Below, in pieces: positions 46,098 to 55,700 of a DNA stretch of 64,000 nucleotides. Position 1 is the first letter of the stretch. Every line of letters begins with the position of its first letter. A program made the position numbers and the translations under genes. The stretch spans positions 1-64,000 of the forward strand of contig NZ_CANMPQ010000002.1 of NCBI RefSeq assembly GCF_947499695.1. Direction: 5' to 3'. The notes beneath the pieces were generated by a model. It saw nothing but the letters and a program-made list of their open reading frames with translations. It was not told the origin of the DNA and ran no database searches. Source of the stretch: an uncultured Allomuricauda sp. GTDB lineage: Bacteria > Bacteroidota > Bacteroidia > Flavobacteriales > Flavobacteriaceae.

Positions 46098-47048
46098 CTA
46101 ATCTTTAAATTGGACGGTAGATTGTCGCTCTCGATTCACTTTTAACTTTGTAACATCAGGCCTTGAGTAATGGCCAACTGGGTCAAAATTTTGCCTTTCT
46201 TCATACACACGATTAAAGTCCAATGTTTCGTAGATCAATCCTTCCTTGTCCACAACAGGCTCAACGATCCATTCTCCATCGGGGCCGGCAATTGCAGATC
46301 CTCCATTGGCCAAAATTGATGGTGCTTTCTCCAAGATTTTGTCCAAATGTGGAGTATCCTTTGGAAAATCGGAAGTACGCATCAAAGCCGAAACGGAAAT
46401 CACAAAACTTCGTGATTCACGGGCGATAAAGCGAGTAATGTCTTTGGTATTATGCAATCCGCCTGGCCATACGGCAACGTGTAAATTTTCGCCCTGCCCG
46501 TACAAAGCGGTTCTCGGTAAGGGCATCCAATTTTCCCAGCAGTTGAGTCCGCCTACGGTAAATTGTTTTAGAGGATGTACTTGAAGGCCATTCCCATCGC
46601 CAGGTGCCCAAGTCAGTCTTTCGTCATAAGTGGGTTGCAACTTACGGTGCACAGACTTTATTACGCCATTGGCATTGATATAAACCAAGGAACAATACAA
46701 ACTATGTCCTCCGCGATCTTTGGCCCGTTCCATCATTCCCAAATAAATGGCCATACTATTTTCTTTTGCCAGTTGGCATATGGAATCTAATTCTCCGGCT
46801 TCAATCTGAATAGAATTCCGAGTATAATGTGCGTGTAATTCTTTGTTAACTTTTAAATCCCAAGCGGCGCCTTCGGTATAGGCGAGCCAAAAGGGATATC
46901 CTGGCAAAAAAGCTTCGCCAAAAATCAACAGTTCCGTTCCATTGGAAGCAGCTTCTTGGATTGTCGATTTTATTTTTTCAATTGTTCCCTGCTTGTCCAA
47001 CCAAACTGGTGCCATTTGCGCCATGGCCACCTTCAAAAGATTCTCCAT
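46098..47048 (-). CDS. Nitrilase-type carbon-nitrogen hydrolase
   Basis: 316 residues. The Glu-Lys-Cys triad is visible: Glu45 in LLIFGEAFLPGYPFW, Lys136 in VHRKLQPTYDERLTW and Cys170 in GGLNCWENWMPLPRTALY. The CWEN context and the P-G-Y-P-F-W segment fit true nitrilases or cyanide hydratase-like enzymes rather than amidases. It would convert a nitrile to the acid and ammonia. The start overlaps the stop of the UbiA gene (TAATG), so it is translated with the isoprenoid genes although its chemistry has no obvious link to them. Confidence 0.92.
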   Translation of the reverse strand: MENLLKVAMAQMAPVWLDKQGTIEKIKSTIQEAASNGTELLIFGEAFLPGYPFWLAYTEGAAWDLKVNKELHAHYTRNSIQIEAGELDSICQLAKENSMAIYLGMMERAKDRGGHSLYCSLVYINANGVIKSVHRKLQPTYDERLTWAPGDGNGLQVHPLKQFTVGGLNCWENWMPLPRTALYGQGENLHVAVWPGGLHNTKDITRFIARESRSFVISVSALMRTSDFPKDTPHLDKILEKAPSILANGGSAIAGPDGEWIVEPVVDKEGLIYETLDFNRVYEERQNFDPVGHYSRPDVTKLKVNRERQSTVQFKD

Positions 47049-47953
47049 TATAAAATTCTATTTAAGACCAAATCCACATCAATCAATAAAATACTGAAAA
47101 CCCCAGCAACGATAACGAATTTGAGAATATTGTGAAGCCAAACATAATGCTTTTTGCCTTTGGACTTCCATAACAAAATAATAAAAAGACCTAGTAGAAA
47201 AATACAACCATAAAAGTAGATGTGCATATCTCCGATATCATAAAAATTGATGAGTAAAAGAGAAGGAACCAAGGTCAATAGGACAAGAAGACCAATTAGA
47301 ATTTTCGAAAATCTTGGGCCATATAAAATTGGAATAGTTTTATAATTCTGTGCCATATCTCCCGCCATATTCTCAAGGTCCTTTATCATTTCCCTAGCCA
47401 AAATGAGCAAAGTCAAAAACATGCCATGCACGAATATTACTTGTTCAAAATTTTGATAATACACAAAGACCACAAAAAAGGGAGCAATGGCCAATGAGGC
47501 AGAAACCAAATTCCCAATAAATGGAATCCGTTTTAGTTTATGGGAATACAACCAAATTCCAAAAATGTAAGCGGAAAAGAAAAAAACCGCTCTAAAAGAG
47601 ATGTAGCTAGCCGCAAATACCGCCAAAAGATTCAGAATAAAGTAGGTCGTAAGCTTAAACCGCTGGCTTACCAGTCTATCCAACATACTTTTGGTTGGCT
47701 TATTGATCAAATCCTTTTCAGCGTCGTAAAAATTATTGATGATATAGCCGCTTGCGATAACCAGTGCGGAGGCCGTTACAATTAGGAATAAATTAAGGTC
47801 AAGAATCACCTCGCGCAATCGCAAATTGGGTGATAGAATATAGATGGAAGCTAAATATTGGGCAATGGTGATTACCAAAATATTATATCCACGCACTACG
47901 GAAAATAAACTCAACAGCTTAAACAGCAGGAGTCTATTTTTTCTACTAAGCAT
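47048..47953 (-). CDS. UbiA-family prenyltransferase
   Basis: 301 residues with about 8-9 helices. The first Asp-rich motif is NNFYDAEKDLINKPTKSMLD and the second is DLENMAGDMAQNYKTIPILY, both needed to bind prenyl diphosphate and magnesium. It is next to mevalonate kinase and diphosphomevalonate decarboxylase, so it probably uses an isoprenoid product of that pathway. Flavobacterial members are often named geranylgeranylglycerol-phosphate geranylgeranyltransferase, but the actual acceptor in this group is not settled. Confidence 0.9.
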   Translation of the reverse strand: MLSRKNRLLLFKLLSLFSVVRGYNILVITIAQYLASIYILSPNLRLREVILDLNLFLIVTASALVIASGYIINNFYDAEKDLINKPTKSMLDRLVSQRFKLTTYFILNLLAVFAASYISFRAVFFFSAYIFGIWLYSHKLKRIPFIGNLVSASLAIAPFFVVFVYYQNFEQVIFVHGMFLTLLILAREMIKDLENMAGDMAQNYKTIPILYGPRFSKILIGLLVLLTLVPSLLLINFYDIGDMHIYFYGCIFLLGLFIILLWKSKGKKHYVWLHNILKFVIVAGVFSILLIDVDLVLNRIL

Positions 47954-47962
47954 ATACTGGGT

Positions 47963-48901
47963 TTAGAAGTGGTATACCACTTCCAATTTGTGTCCTTCAA
48001 GCGCTTTTTGCGCTTGTTCAAAGTCTTGTGTAAAGCCTAAAATATAACCTCCACCACCTGATCCGCAGAGTTTGAGGTAATAGTCATTTGTTTCAATTCC
48101 CTGACGCCATAAGTTGTGAAACTTACTAGGAATCATGGGCTTGAAATGATCAAAGGCTACATGTGAAAGTTGCTTTAAGTTGCCAAACAGTGACTTGATG
48201 TTACCACTCAAGAAATCTTCAACACAGGCATCAGTATGTTTCACAAACTGATTTTTAATCATATTCCTGAAACCTTCTTGCTTCATTTTTTCCATGAAAA
48301 TCTGCACCATTGGAGCCGTTTCGCCCGTCATTCCACTATCCAATAAAAAAACCGCCCCTTTGCCTTCTTTGTTTTGTGAAGGTATACTGGTCGACTCAAT
48401 ATTATCTTTGGAATTGATTAAGATGGGCAGGCTCAAATAACTGTTCAAGGGATCTAAACCGGAAGATTTACCATGAAAGAAAGATTCCATTTTCCCAAAA
48501 ATCTCCTTGAGCTTCAACAATTTCTCTCGAGTAAGATTTTCTAGGACTGTAATTTTTTCGTTGGCATATTTATCGTAGATAGCTGCCACCAAGGCTCCAC
48601 TACTCCCAATACCATATCCTTGTGGAATAGAGCTATCAAAATACATTCCGTTGGTTACATCTTTTTCCAAAGCTTCCAAATCGAACTGTACCAATCCTAT
48701 CTCTTCTTTTTCAAGATTTCTTAAATGCTCCGTGAAATTTTTTAGGCTTTTGTTGGATTCAATTGCCTGATTGGAGAGATTATCATCCGTCTTAAGAGCG
48801 CCCTTAAAAAAGTTATAAGGAATGGAGAGTCCTTTGGAATCTTTAATGATACCATATTCACCGAAGAGTAAAATCTTGGAATAAAATAAGGGTCCTTTCA
48901 T
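47963..48901 (-). CDS. Mevalonate kinase-like GHMP kinase
   Basis: 312 residues from the ATG at 48901; a longer frame begins at 48934, but the usual start of the family is close to FYSKILLFGEYGII. The ATP-binding GHMP motif is SIPQGYGIGSSGALVAA, preceded by the GLSIPYNFFKG segment, and the C-terminal motif is KLCGSGGGGYILGF. It phosphorylates mevalonate (or phosphomevalonate) in the cytoplasmic isoprenoid pathway. Its neighbours are diphosphomevalonate decarboxylase upstream and UbiA 9 bp downstream. Confidence 0.88.
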   Translation of the reverse strand: MKGPLFYSKILLFGEYGIIKDSKGLSIPYNFFKGALKTDDNLSNQAIESNKSLKNFTEHLRNLEKEEIGLVQFDLEALEKDVTNGMYFDSSIPQGYGIGSSGALVAAIYDKYANEKITVLENLTREKLLKLKEIFGKMESFFHGKSSGLDPLNSYLSLPILINSKDNIESTSIPSQNKEGKGAVFLLDSGMTGETAPMVQIFMEKMKQEGFRNMIKNQFVKHTDACVEDFLSGNIKSLFGNLKQLSHVAFDHFKPMIPSKFHNLWRQGIETNDYYLKLCGSGGGGYILGFTQDFEQAQKALEGHKLEVVYHF

Positions 48902-48977
48902 ATGCTGCACTAAGATACAATTATTTTTGTTCAATCACATTTATAAAACAATGAACAAAAATAATAGTTTATTGACT

Positions 48978-50060
48978 TTAATTTAGTTTTCGGGCTCCAT
49001 TGCCTATGCGATCGCAAATATAGTGTCCATTCTCGCAATGCGCAACCAATTCATTCTGAATAAATTGAATAGCCTTTTCTTTCACTGCCTCGGGATATAG
49101 CACATGCACATTTGCACCAGCGTCCAAGGTAAAGCAAATGGGGACTTTAGTCTCTTTTCTAAAACTCCATATTTTATTGATGATTTCCATGGTGTCTGGC
49201 TTCATAAGAATGAAATAAGGCATACTAGTCATCATCATGGCATGAAGTGTAAGTGCTTCACTCTCAACAATTTCAATAAATTTTTCCAAATCTCCCTCTG
49301 AAAAAATGGATTTAAGCTTATCAAGATTTCCATGAGCCTGTTTAAACCTATTCTGTGCAAAAGGATGGTCATGCATCAAATTATGCCCCACCGTACTACT
49401 CACTTGCTTTTCACCTTTATGTACCAATAAAATGGTGTCGTGATAATTTTTAAAGACCTCGTTGACTTCATATGGATACTGGATTCCAAACAAGTCGGAG
49501 CTTTTAGCTGTTCCGGTGTGCATTCCCCATTGAATCAAGTCACCTTCAATACTTCTGCAAGCGCTCCCGGACCCTAGCCGAGCCAAAAAGGAAGCTTTTT
49601 TATTGAAAAATTGTTGGTTCAAACTTGAATCAAGTTGCTTTTCAATATCCATTAAGCAAAGTGATAAGGCTGCCATACCACTTGCGGAAGAAGCAATTCC
49701 ACTGCTGTGTGGAAAGGTATTGGAGGTTTCAATTTTAAAATGATACGATTTTAAAAATGGGAGGAAATCATGGACACGTTCAAAAAAAGTCTGAATCTTA
49801 GGTTTAAAATCTTCTTTAGGTTCACCATCCAAGAGCAAATCAAATGAAAAACCAGTTTTATCTGCTTTTTTTGTAAAAGTAACAGTGGTGGTGGTTGCGC
49901 ATGCATCCAGTGTAAAGCTTATAGATGGATTAGCTGGAATTTGATTTTCTTTTTTGCCCCAATATTTTACCAAAGCGATATTGCTTGGTGCTTTCCATGT
50001 AATTTTTCCTTCAGTTGGCAAATCTGCATACTGTTTCGGCAGAAAGTCTTTTTGCGTCAT
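48978..50060 (-). CDS. mvaD: Diphosphomevalonate decarboxylase
   Basis: 360 residues. Signature WKAPSNIALVKYWGKKE with the family Lys in KYWGK, then NPSISFTLDAC, the GHMP loop NTFPHSSGIASSASGMAALS and GSGSACRSIEGDLIQWG. The catalytic Asp lies in CFTLDAGANVHVLYP. The enzyme makes isopentenyl diphosphate from mevalonate 5-diphosphate with ATP. It is the first gene of the cluster mvaD, kinase, UbiA, nitrilase on the minus strand, diverging from the TspO gene across 94 bp. Confidence 0.93.
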   Translation of the reverse strand: MTQKDFLPKQYADLPTEGKITWKAPSNIALVKYWGKKENQIPANPSISFTLDACATTTTVTFTKKADKTGFSFDLLLDGEPKEDFKPKIQTFFERVHDFLPFLKSYHFKIETSNTFPHSSGIASSASGMAALSLCLMDIEKQLDSSLNQQFFNKKASFLARLGSGSACRSIEGDLIQWGMHTGTAKSSDLFGIQYPYEVNEVFKNYHDTILLVHKGEKQVSSTVGHNLMHDHPFAQNRFKQAHGNLDKLKSIFSEGDLEKFIEIVESEALTLHAMMMTSMPYFILMKPDTMEIINKIWSFRKETKVPICFTLDAGANVHVLYPEAVKEKAIQFIQNELVAHCENGHYICDRIGNGARKLN

Positions 50061-50154
50061 GGACTAAACCTTTTGGACAAATATAATTGAAGCCGTCGGC
50101 ATCACATCTAACGGATACAAATAAATTCTTATTTTAGACGGAGTTGCGCCAACC

Positions 50155-50631
50155 ATGAAAAAAAAGAAAATTGTCAATATTGGAATTGCTGTAGCCATCT
50201 GTCTTTTGATAGGCTTTCTTTCCAGCTTTGCTACCCAAAGTTCGGTGAATGACTGGTATACAACCTTAAACAAGCCAAGTTTTAACCCGCCAAATTCCAT
50301 TTTTGCTCCTGTTTGGACCATCTTATATGTTCTTATGGGAATTTCAGCTGGTATAGTGTGGTCTAAAGGATTCCATCATGTTTGGGTGAAAACGGCCTTA
50401 TATCATTTTGGGTTCCAATTGCTGTTAAATGCACTTTGGAGTATTGTTTTTTTCGGATTGAAAAGTCCGTTTTGGGCACTCTTAGTGATTCTTGCCTTGC
50501 TCACCTTAATAATCTTGACAATGAGATGGTTCAAGGTAGTAAGTAAACTGGCTGCTTATTTATTGATTCCATATTTACTTTGGGTAAGCTTTGCCACGGT
50601 ACTCAACTATAACATTTGGATGTTAAACTAA
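50155..50631 (+). CDS. tspO: TspO/MBR-family membrane protein
   Basis: 158 residues with five helices. Family landmarks are WYTTLNKPSFNPPNSIFAPV with WTILYVLMGISAG directly after, FGFQLLLNALWSIVFFGL and YLLWVSFATVLNYNIWMLN. TspO proteins bind tetrapyrroles and sterol-like ligands and have regulatory or photoprotective roles in bacteria. It is a single gene, convergent with the DUF1697 gene. Confidence 0.95.
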   Translation: MKKKKIVNIGIAVAICLLIGFLSSFATQSSVNDWYTTLNKPSFNPPNSIFAPVWTILYVLMGISAGIVWSKGFHHVWVKTALYHFGFQLLLNALWSIVFFGLKSPFWALLVILALLTLIILTMRWFKVVSKLAAYLLIPYLLWVSFATVLNYNIWMLN

Positions 50632-50636
50632 ATGTA

Positions 50637-51176
50637 CTAGATACTTTTTACCAGTTCCGCCATTTTTTCCATGGTCCTGAGATTCCGGGCAGTAGCTTGA
50701 ACCTTTAATTTTCTTTCAATAAGGTTGTTACTTAGTTTAGCTTTTCCATATCCGGTTTTGCAGTTCAGATAAACGCAAGTGTCTGTAATGTTGAAATCTT
50801 CATTTTCAAATTCTACCTTAGAGAATTCACTGACCAAATCCGGGTCCGGTTTGGTTTTAAGAAGTACATAATACAGTCCTTTCTTTTCCTGTTCATTTGC
50901 ATAAGGGTTTTCCTTTAAAATCTTTGACAACACTTCTGAGCTCAAAACCAACACTGGAACATCATATCCAAATTTGGATAAGATCGTTTTGGCTATCGCA
51001 TCTTCAAGAATTCCACGGTTGGATTGATCGCTTTTAAAAACAATGTTTCCACTCTGAATATAGGTTTGAACCTCAGCGAATCCATTTTCTTCCAGGGCCA
51101 CCCTTAAATCGGCCATCTTAATTTTCTTCTGGCCACTGACATTTATCCCTCTGAGAAAGGCGATATACGATTTCAT
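50637..51176 (-). CDS. DUF1697 family protein
   Basis: 179 residues. The start KSYIAFLRGINVSGQKKIKM and AEVQTYIQSGNIVFKSD are the DUF1697 signature. The family is widespread and small, and its function is unknown. The length is normal. It is a single gene diverging from glpK. Confidence 0.92.
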   Translation of the reverse strand: MKSYIAFLRGINVSGQKKIKMADLRVALEENGFAEVQTYIQSGNIVFKSDQSNRGILEDAIAKTILSKFGYDVPVLVLSSEVLSKILKENPYANEQEKKGLYYVLLKTKPDPDLVSEFSKVEFENEDFNITDTCVYLNCKTGYGKAKLSNNLIERKLKVQATARNLRTMEKMAELVKSI

Positions 51177-51247
51177 GATTTGTTAATTATGTTCGATTAG
51201 CTTACCCAATTTATTTTATTAAATTCAGGCACGCTAAAATAACCACA

Positions 51248-52744
51248 ATGAGTCAATTTATTCTAGCCTTAGATCAAGGTACTACTAGCTCCCGAGCCGT
51301 GGTTTTTGACAAAAAAGGAACCATTATATCCGTTGCCCAGCAAGAATTTACACAAATTTTTCCGAAACCTGGATGGGTAGAGCACGATCCAAATGAAATT
51401 TGGGATACGCAAGCAGGAATGGTTGTTGAAGCACTAAACAAACAGCAGTTAACTGGAACTGATATCGCGGCTATTGGAATTACCAATCAGCGTGAAACTG
51501 TGGTCGTTTGGGATAAGGACACTGGAGAACCTATTTACAATGCCATTGTTTGGCAAGACAAACGCACCGCAACCTATTGTGATGAATTGAAAAGTCAGGG
51601 AAAGTCACAATGGATTCGAGAAAAGACAGGCTTGGTGATTGATGCCTATTTTTCGGGGACCAAGGTGAAATGGATTCTAGACAATGTAGATGGGGCTCGC
51701 AGCAAAGCTGAAGCAGGAGATCTTATCTTAGGCACAATTGACACATGGCTTATTTGGAAAATGACCAAGGGCTCCCTTCATATTACTGATGTCACCAATG
51801 CTTCCCGTTCCCTACTATTCAATATCAACTCCATGACATGGGATAAGGAACTTTTAGAATTGTTCAATATCCCGGAAAGCATGCTCCCGGAAGTAAGACA
51901 GTCTAGTGAAGTATATGGAAATAGCAGTTCTGATTTTGTGGTCTCTGATGTTCCAATAGCCGGCATCGCCGGGGATCAACAGGCAGCATTGTTTGGACAA
52001 ATGTGCACCAAACAAGGAATGGTAAAAAATACTTATGGGACAGGTTGTTTTATGCTAATGAACATTGGTGAAAAGCCCATTGTTTCCAAAAATAATCTCC
52101 TTACCACAGTAGCATGGAAGATAAATGGGAAGACAACTTACGCACTCGAGGGCAGCATTTTTATTGCCGGAGCCGTAGTGCAATGGTTAAGGGATGGTTT
52201 AAAAATAATAGAATCTTCTTCCGATATTGAAGCGTTGGCTGCTTCGGTAGAAAGTTCTGACGGAGTTTATTTCGTCCCAGCCTTCGCCGGTTTGGGCGCT
52301 CCACACTGGAATCAACATGCGCAAGGAACTATTTTTGGGTTGACTCGAGGCAGCACGGATGCCCATATCGCACGAGCATCTTTGGAATCAATAGCGTATC
52401 AAACTATGGATATATTAAAGGCAATGGAAGCGGACTCCGGTATTTCGGTCAAAGAGCTTCGGGTTGATGGCGGCGCCACAGTAAACAACATGCTGATGCA
52501 GTTTCAATCTGATGTATTGAATACCGTAACTGTTCGTCCAAAAATTGTGGAAACCACAGTAATGGGTGCAGCCTACCTAGCCGGACTGGCCGTTGGTTTT
52601 TGGAAAAGTCCTGAGGAAATACAGGATATCTGGCAAACTGACACCCGTTTTAGCCCATCTATTGAAAGAGAAACGATCGACTCGGGAATCAAAGGATGGT
52701 ACCGAGCGATTGAAGCTTTGGAACATTGGACAAAAAATAACTAA
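51248..52744 (+). CDS. glpK: Glycerol kinase
   Basis: 498 residues, the normal length. FGGY-kinase motifs are [19 protein letters not shown] at the N terminus, [64 protein letters not shown] and [20 protein letters not shown]. It phosphorylates glycerol to glycerol 3-phosphate. The facilitator gene follows after 11 bp, so the pair forms a glpK-glpF operon. No glpD dehydrogenase is in the window. Confidence 0.97.
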   Translation: MSQFILALDQGTTSSRAVVFDKKGTIISVAQQEFTQIFPKPGWVEHDPNEIWDTQAGMVVEALNKQQLTGTDIAAIGITNQRETVVVWDKDTGEPIYNAIVWQDKRTATYCDELKSQGKSQWIREKTGLVIDAYFSGTKVKWILDNVDGARSKAEAGDLILGTIDTWLIWKMTKGSLHITDVTNASRSLLFNINSMTWDKELLELFNIPESMLPEVRQSSEVYGNSSSDFVVSDVPIAGIAGDQQAALFGQMCTKQGMVKNTYGTGCFMLMNIGEKPIVSKNNLLTTVAWKINGKTTYALEGSIFIAGAVVQWLRDGLKIIESSSDIEALAASVESSDGVYFVPAFAGLGAPHWNQHAQGTIFGLTRGSTDAHIARASLESIAYQTMDILKAMEADSGISVKELRVDGGATVNNMLMQFQSDVLNTVTVRPKIVETTVMGAAYLAGLAVGFWKSPEEIQDIWQTDTRFSPSIERETIDSGIKGWYRAIEALEHWTKNN

Positions 52745-52755
52745 ACCAAATAAAT

Positions 52756-53484
52756 ATGACTCCTTTTATTGCCGAGATAGTCGGTACTTTTCTACTGATT
52801 TTACTAGGCTGTGGTGTGAATGCCAATGTTTCGCTTAAAGATACTTATGGTAGTAGTTCCGGATGGATTGTAATTACCACTGGATGGGCATTTGCAGTTT
52901 ACACCGGCGTAGTTGTTGCGGGTCCACATAGTGGTGCCCATCTGAATCCGGCAGTTACTATTGGACTTACAATAGCCGGAGAGTTTTCAATATTTGATGC
53001 ACCTAGTTACATCATTGCACAATTTATTGGTGCCATGCTGGGCGCCTTTATGGTTTGGCTAACACATAAACCTCATTTTGATGCCACAGAAGATGGGAAT
53101 ACCAAAAGAGGTGTTTTCTGCAATGCTCCCGCTATCAAAAACCTATTTTCGAATATCCTGACTGAAATCATAGGCACTTTTGTATTGGTCTTTGCCGTGC
53201 TTTATTTTACAGATGCGGTTTCTACAAAAGATAATACCATCATAGGATTGGGATCTTTGGGAGCTCTGCCAGTGGCTCTGATAGTATGGGGCATTGGCTT
53301 GTCGTTAGGTGGCACCACGGGATATGCTATTAACCCTGCAAGGGATTTAGGACCAAGAATTGTTCACGCTCTATTGCCCATTAAAAACAAAGGAAATAAT
53401 GGCTGGGGTTATTCATGGATTCCTGTTATTGGTCCTATTTTGGGAGCAGCAATAGCAGCCGGGATTGCGATTTTACTTCGTTAG
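52756..53484 (+). CDS. glpF: Glycerol uptake facilitator (aquaglyceroporin)
   Basis: 242 residues with six helices and the two NPA boxes, HLNPAVTIG and AINPARDLGPR. The Asp after the second NPA box (PARD) and the Arg of the filter fit glycerol-conducting aquaglyceroporins. It lets glycerol cross the inner membrane for phosphorylation by glpK. Its stop overlaps the stop of the convergent flavoprotein gene by 4 bp. Confidence 0.96.
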   Translation: MTPFIAEIVGTFLLILLGCGVNANVSLKDTYGSSSGWIVITTGWAFAVYTGVVVAGPHSGAHLNPAVTIGLTIAGEFSIFDAPSYIIAQFIGAMLGAFMVWLTHKPHFDATEDGNTKRGVFCNAPAIKNLFSNILTEIIGTFVLVFAVLYFTDAVSTKDNTIIGLGSLGALPVALIVWGIGLSLGGTTGYAINPARDLGPRIVHALLPIKNKGNNGWGYSWIPVIGPILGAAIAAGIAILLR

Positions 53485-54758
53485 CTTTTTTTTGAACTTA
53501 TGGACTGAGCAGCAATATATGCCCCTGTCCATGCATTCTGAAAATTGAATCCCCCTGTGATGGCATCAATATTTATGATTTCTCCAGCAAAATAAAGACC
53601 TGGAAATTTTTTGCTCTCAAAAGTTTTGAAGTTAATTTCCTTTAGGTCTACACCTCCAGCGGTCACGAATTCCTCCTTGAAGGTACTCTTCCCTTCTACC
53701 ATAAAGGAACATTCTGTCAATTGTTTTGCTAAATTTTGCAATTGTTCTTTGGTAACATCTGCCCATTTCAAATCCTTTTCAATTTCCGACGCACCTACCA
53801 AACTAACCCACAATCTTCTGGGTATCTCGACTGCTTTGGTCCTCAAAACTGTTTTTTTGGCCTCCACATTTTTAACCTCCCTTAGATAGTTTTCCATAGA
53901 TCCTGCGGTATAGTCGGGGGTCCAGTTGATAATGACCCTGAACCTATAATTATAGTCATGTAAAATATTGGCCCCCCAAGCAGAGAGTTTAAGAATTGCC
54001 GGACCACTTAGACCCCAATGGGTAATTAAAACAGGTCCTTCTGATTCCAATACTGGTTCTTCTTTATTCGCACTCCTGAGTTTTATTTTAATATCGGAAG
54101 CAAACATTTTTTTTGATGGAATATGAGCCATCGCTCTTGTGCTAACACCTTGGATTCCATCCAGTCTTTTATCATCAATATTGAAGGTGAACAAGGACGG
54201 TACTGGTGGAACTATCCGGTGTCCCAGTTCTTCCAACATCTTCCAAATCTTGGTATTACTTCCCGTTGTCAAAAGCAATTTATCCGTAAAATAGTGCTTG
54301 TTCATCGTGGTGACTTGCCATCTTTTGCCGTCATCAGCTATTTTTAACTGTTTTACAGCACTGTTCCTTAGCACTTTAATCCCCAAACGCTCTGTCTCTG
54401 ACAGAAGACAATCAATAATGGATTGAGATGAATCACTTTGCGGAAAAACACGGCCATCTTCTTCGATTTTTAGAGGTACTCCCCGCTCTTCAAAAAATGA
54501 CATCACATCGGAAGGAGCATAGGTATGAAACGGGCCCAATAGTTCTTTTTGCCCTCTGGGGTAGTTGGCAACCAATTCATTTGGCAAAAATTCTCCGTGG
54601 GTGACGTTACAACGTCCACCTCCCGATACTTTCACCTTGGAAAGCACGGTTTTTCCCCGTTCAAAAATTGCGATTTTAAGGTGAGGGGATTTTTCCGCAA
54701 TATGGATAGCAGCATAAAATCCAGCAGCTCCACCTCCAACGATTATTACATCAAACAT
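53481..54758 (-). CDS. BaiN/HI0933-family FAD-dependent oxidoreductase
   Basis: 425 residues. N-terminal dinucleotide-binding loop VIIVGGGAAGFYAAIHIAEK, the family motif KVSGGGRCNVTHGEF, the LLTTGSNTKIWKMLEELGH segment and the C-terminal FAGEIINIDAITGGFNFQNA with the closing NAWTGAYIAAQS. Members are flavoproteins of mostly unknown substrate. The ATG overlaps the stop of the glycerophosphodiesterase gene (TAATG), so both are co-transcribed. Confidence 0.95.
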   Translation of the reverse strand: MFDVIIVGGGAAGFYAAIHIAEKSPHLKIAIFERGKTVLSKVKVSGGGRCNVTHGEFLPNELVANYPRGQKELLGPFHTYAPSDVMSFFEERGVPLKIEEDGRVFPQSDSSQSIIDCLLSETERLGIKVLRNSAVKQLKIADDGKRWQVTTMNKHYFTDKLLLTTGSNTKIWKMLEELGHRIVPPVPSLFTFNIDDKRLDGIQGVSTRAMAHIPSKKMFASDIKIKLRSANKEEPVLESEGPVLITHWGLSGPAILKLSAWGANILHDYNYRFRVIINWTPDYTAGSMENYLREVKNVEAKKTVLRTKAVEIPRRLWVSLVGASEIEKDLKWADVTKEQLQNLAKQLTECSFMVEGKSTFKEEFVTAGGVDLKEINFKTFESKKFPGLYFAGEIINIDAITGGFNFQNAWTGAYIAAQSISSKKS

Positions 54759-55513
54759 TAATGCACCCGCTCTGGGAAATTGCTAATTATACCATCAACA
54801 CCGAGGTCTTTCATTTTTTGGATATCCTCAGCTTCGTTGACGGTCCAAGTGTAAATTTTAAATCCCGCATTGTGCATTTCTGGTACATTCTCTGGATTTA
54901 AGGTTTTAAAACCTGGATTTATGGCCTCTGCCTTAAGTTCTTTGGCAACTGGAATGGCATCAATTGGATTCTCTTCTGTTAAAATTGCAATTCTAATGCT
55001 ATTGTTCAATTCGCGCATTTTCCTTAATTCATCCCATTTAAAACTTGAGATGATGAAGTTTTCAGCGTTCCATCCTCTTTCCCTACTGTAATAATCAACA
55101 ATGAAATTTACCCTATCTGCGGTATCCGCACCTTTAAGTTCAATATTCAAAGCCGCTTGGTTATTTATAAGTTTCAGCACATCCTGCAACAAAGGTATTT
55201 TGTGGTTTCCATCTAAGGTAAGTTGCTTCATATCCACAATATTATATTCTTCAATGCGTCCACCTCCGTTGGATAATCTTTCGACCCTCTCATCATGAAA
55301 TACAACGATTTCTCCGCTTGCAATTTTGAATACGTCAATCTCTATCATGTCAACACCCAAATCCAAAGCCTTTTGAATCGATGCCAATGTATTCTCTGTC
55401 TCATGCCCCATCGCTCCCCGATGTCCTATAACCAATGTTGGGTCTTTCATATTGCAACTTGTACATAAAAAGGTAGCCATAGCGGCCCATAGTAGGTTTA
55501 TTCTCATTTTCAT
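54758..55513 (-). CDS. Glycerophosphodiester phosphodiesterase, lipoprotein
   Basis: 251 residues, lipobox FLCTSC near residue 20. Catalytic motifs are IGHRGAMGHETENTLASIQK, VDMIEIDVFKIASGEIVVFH and HDERVERLSNG, the conserved His/Glu/Asp set of the GDPD TIM barrel. It releases glycerol 3-phosphate from glycerophosphodiesters, probably in the periplasm or on the membrane. It is near glpK and glpF on the opposite strand, suggesting a shared role in glycerol supply. Confidence 0.95.
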   Translation of the reverse strand: MKMRINLLWAAMATFLCTSCNMKDPTLVIGHRGAMGHETENTLASIQKALDLGVDMIEIDVFKIASGEIVVFHDERVERLSNGGGRIEEYNIVDMKQLTLDGNHKIPLLQDVLKLINNQAALNIELKGADTADRVNFIVDYYSRERGWNAENFIISSFKWDELRKMRELNNSIRIAILTEENPIDAIPVAKELKAEAINPGFKTLNPENVPEMHNAGFKIYTWTVNEAEDIQKMKDLGVDGIISNFPERVH

Positions 55514-55663
55514 TTTTTTGGTTTGTAATAGTTTCTAAAAATACAATTTGAAAATGAAATTCTTGCCCTTTGTAAAATATGACAATATCAATTTTTTTGC
55601 TCCATTATATTATTTTGATAGTATATTGTGATTAATATTATTAATATGTTAAAATTTATTTGA

Positions 55664-55671
55664 TACTTTTG
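55664..55671 (+). promoter_or_regulatory. Bacteroidota-type -7 box (TAnnTTTG)
   Basis: TACTTTTG matches the TAnnTTTG consensus exactly and lies 29 bp upstream of the next ATG in an AT-rich region. No clear TTG -33 element was found at the usual distance, so it is only a partial promoter match. Confidence 0.5.
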
Positions 55672-55700
55672 CCAAATTAATAACCAATAAAATAACTAAC

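Noticed and set aside
46073-46098. GTGCCA/TGGCAC inverted repeat between convergent genes as a terminator
   Set aside because: The stem is only 6 bp with a 14-base loop and no T run on either strand, and it overlaps the nitrilase stop.
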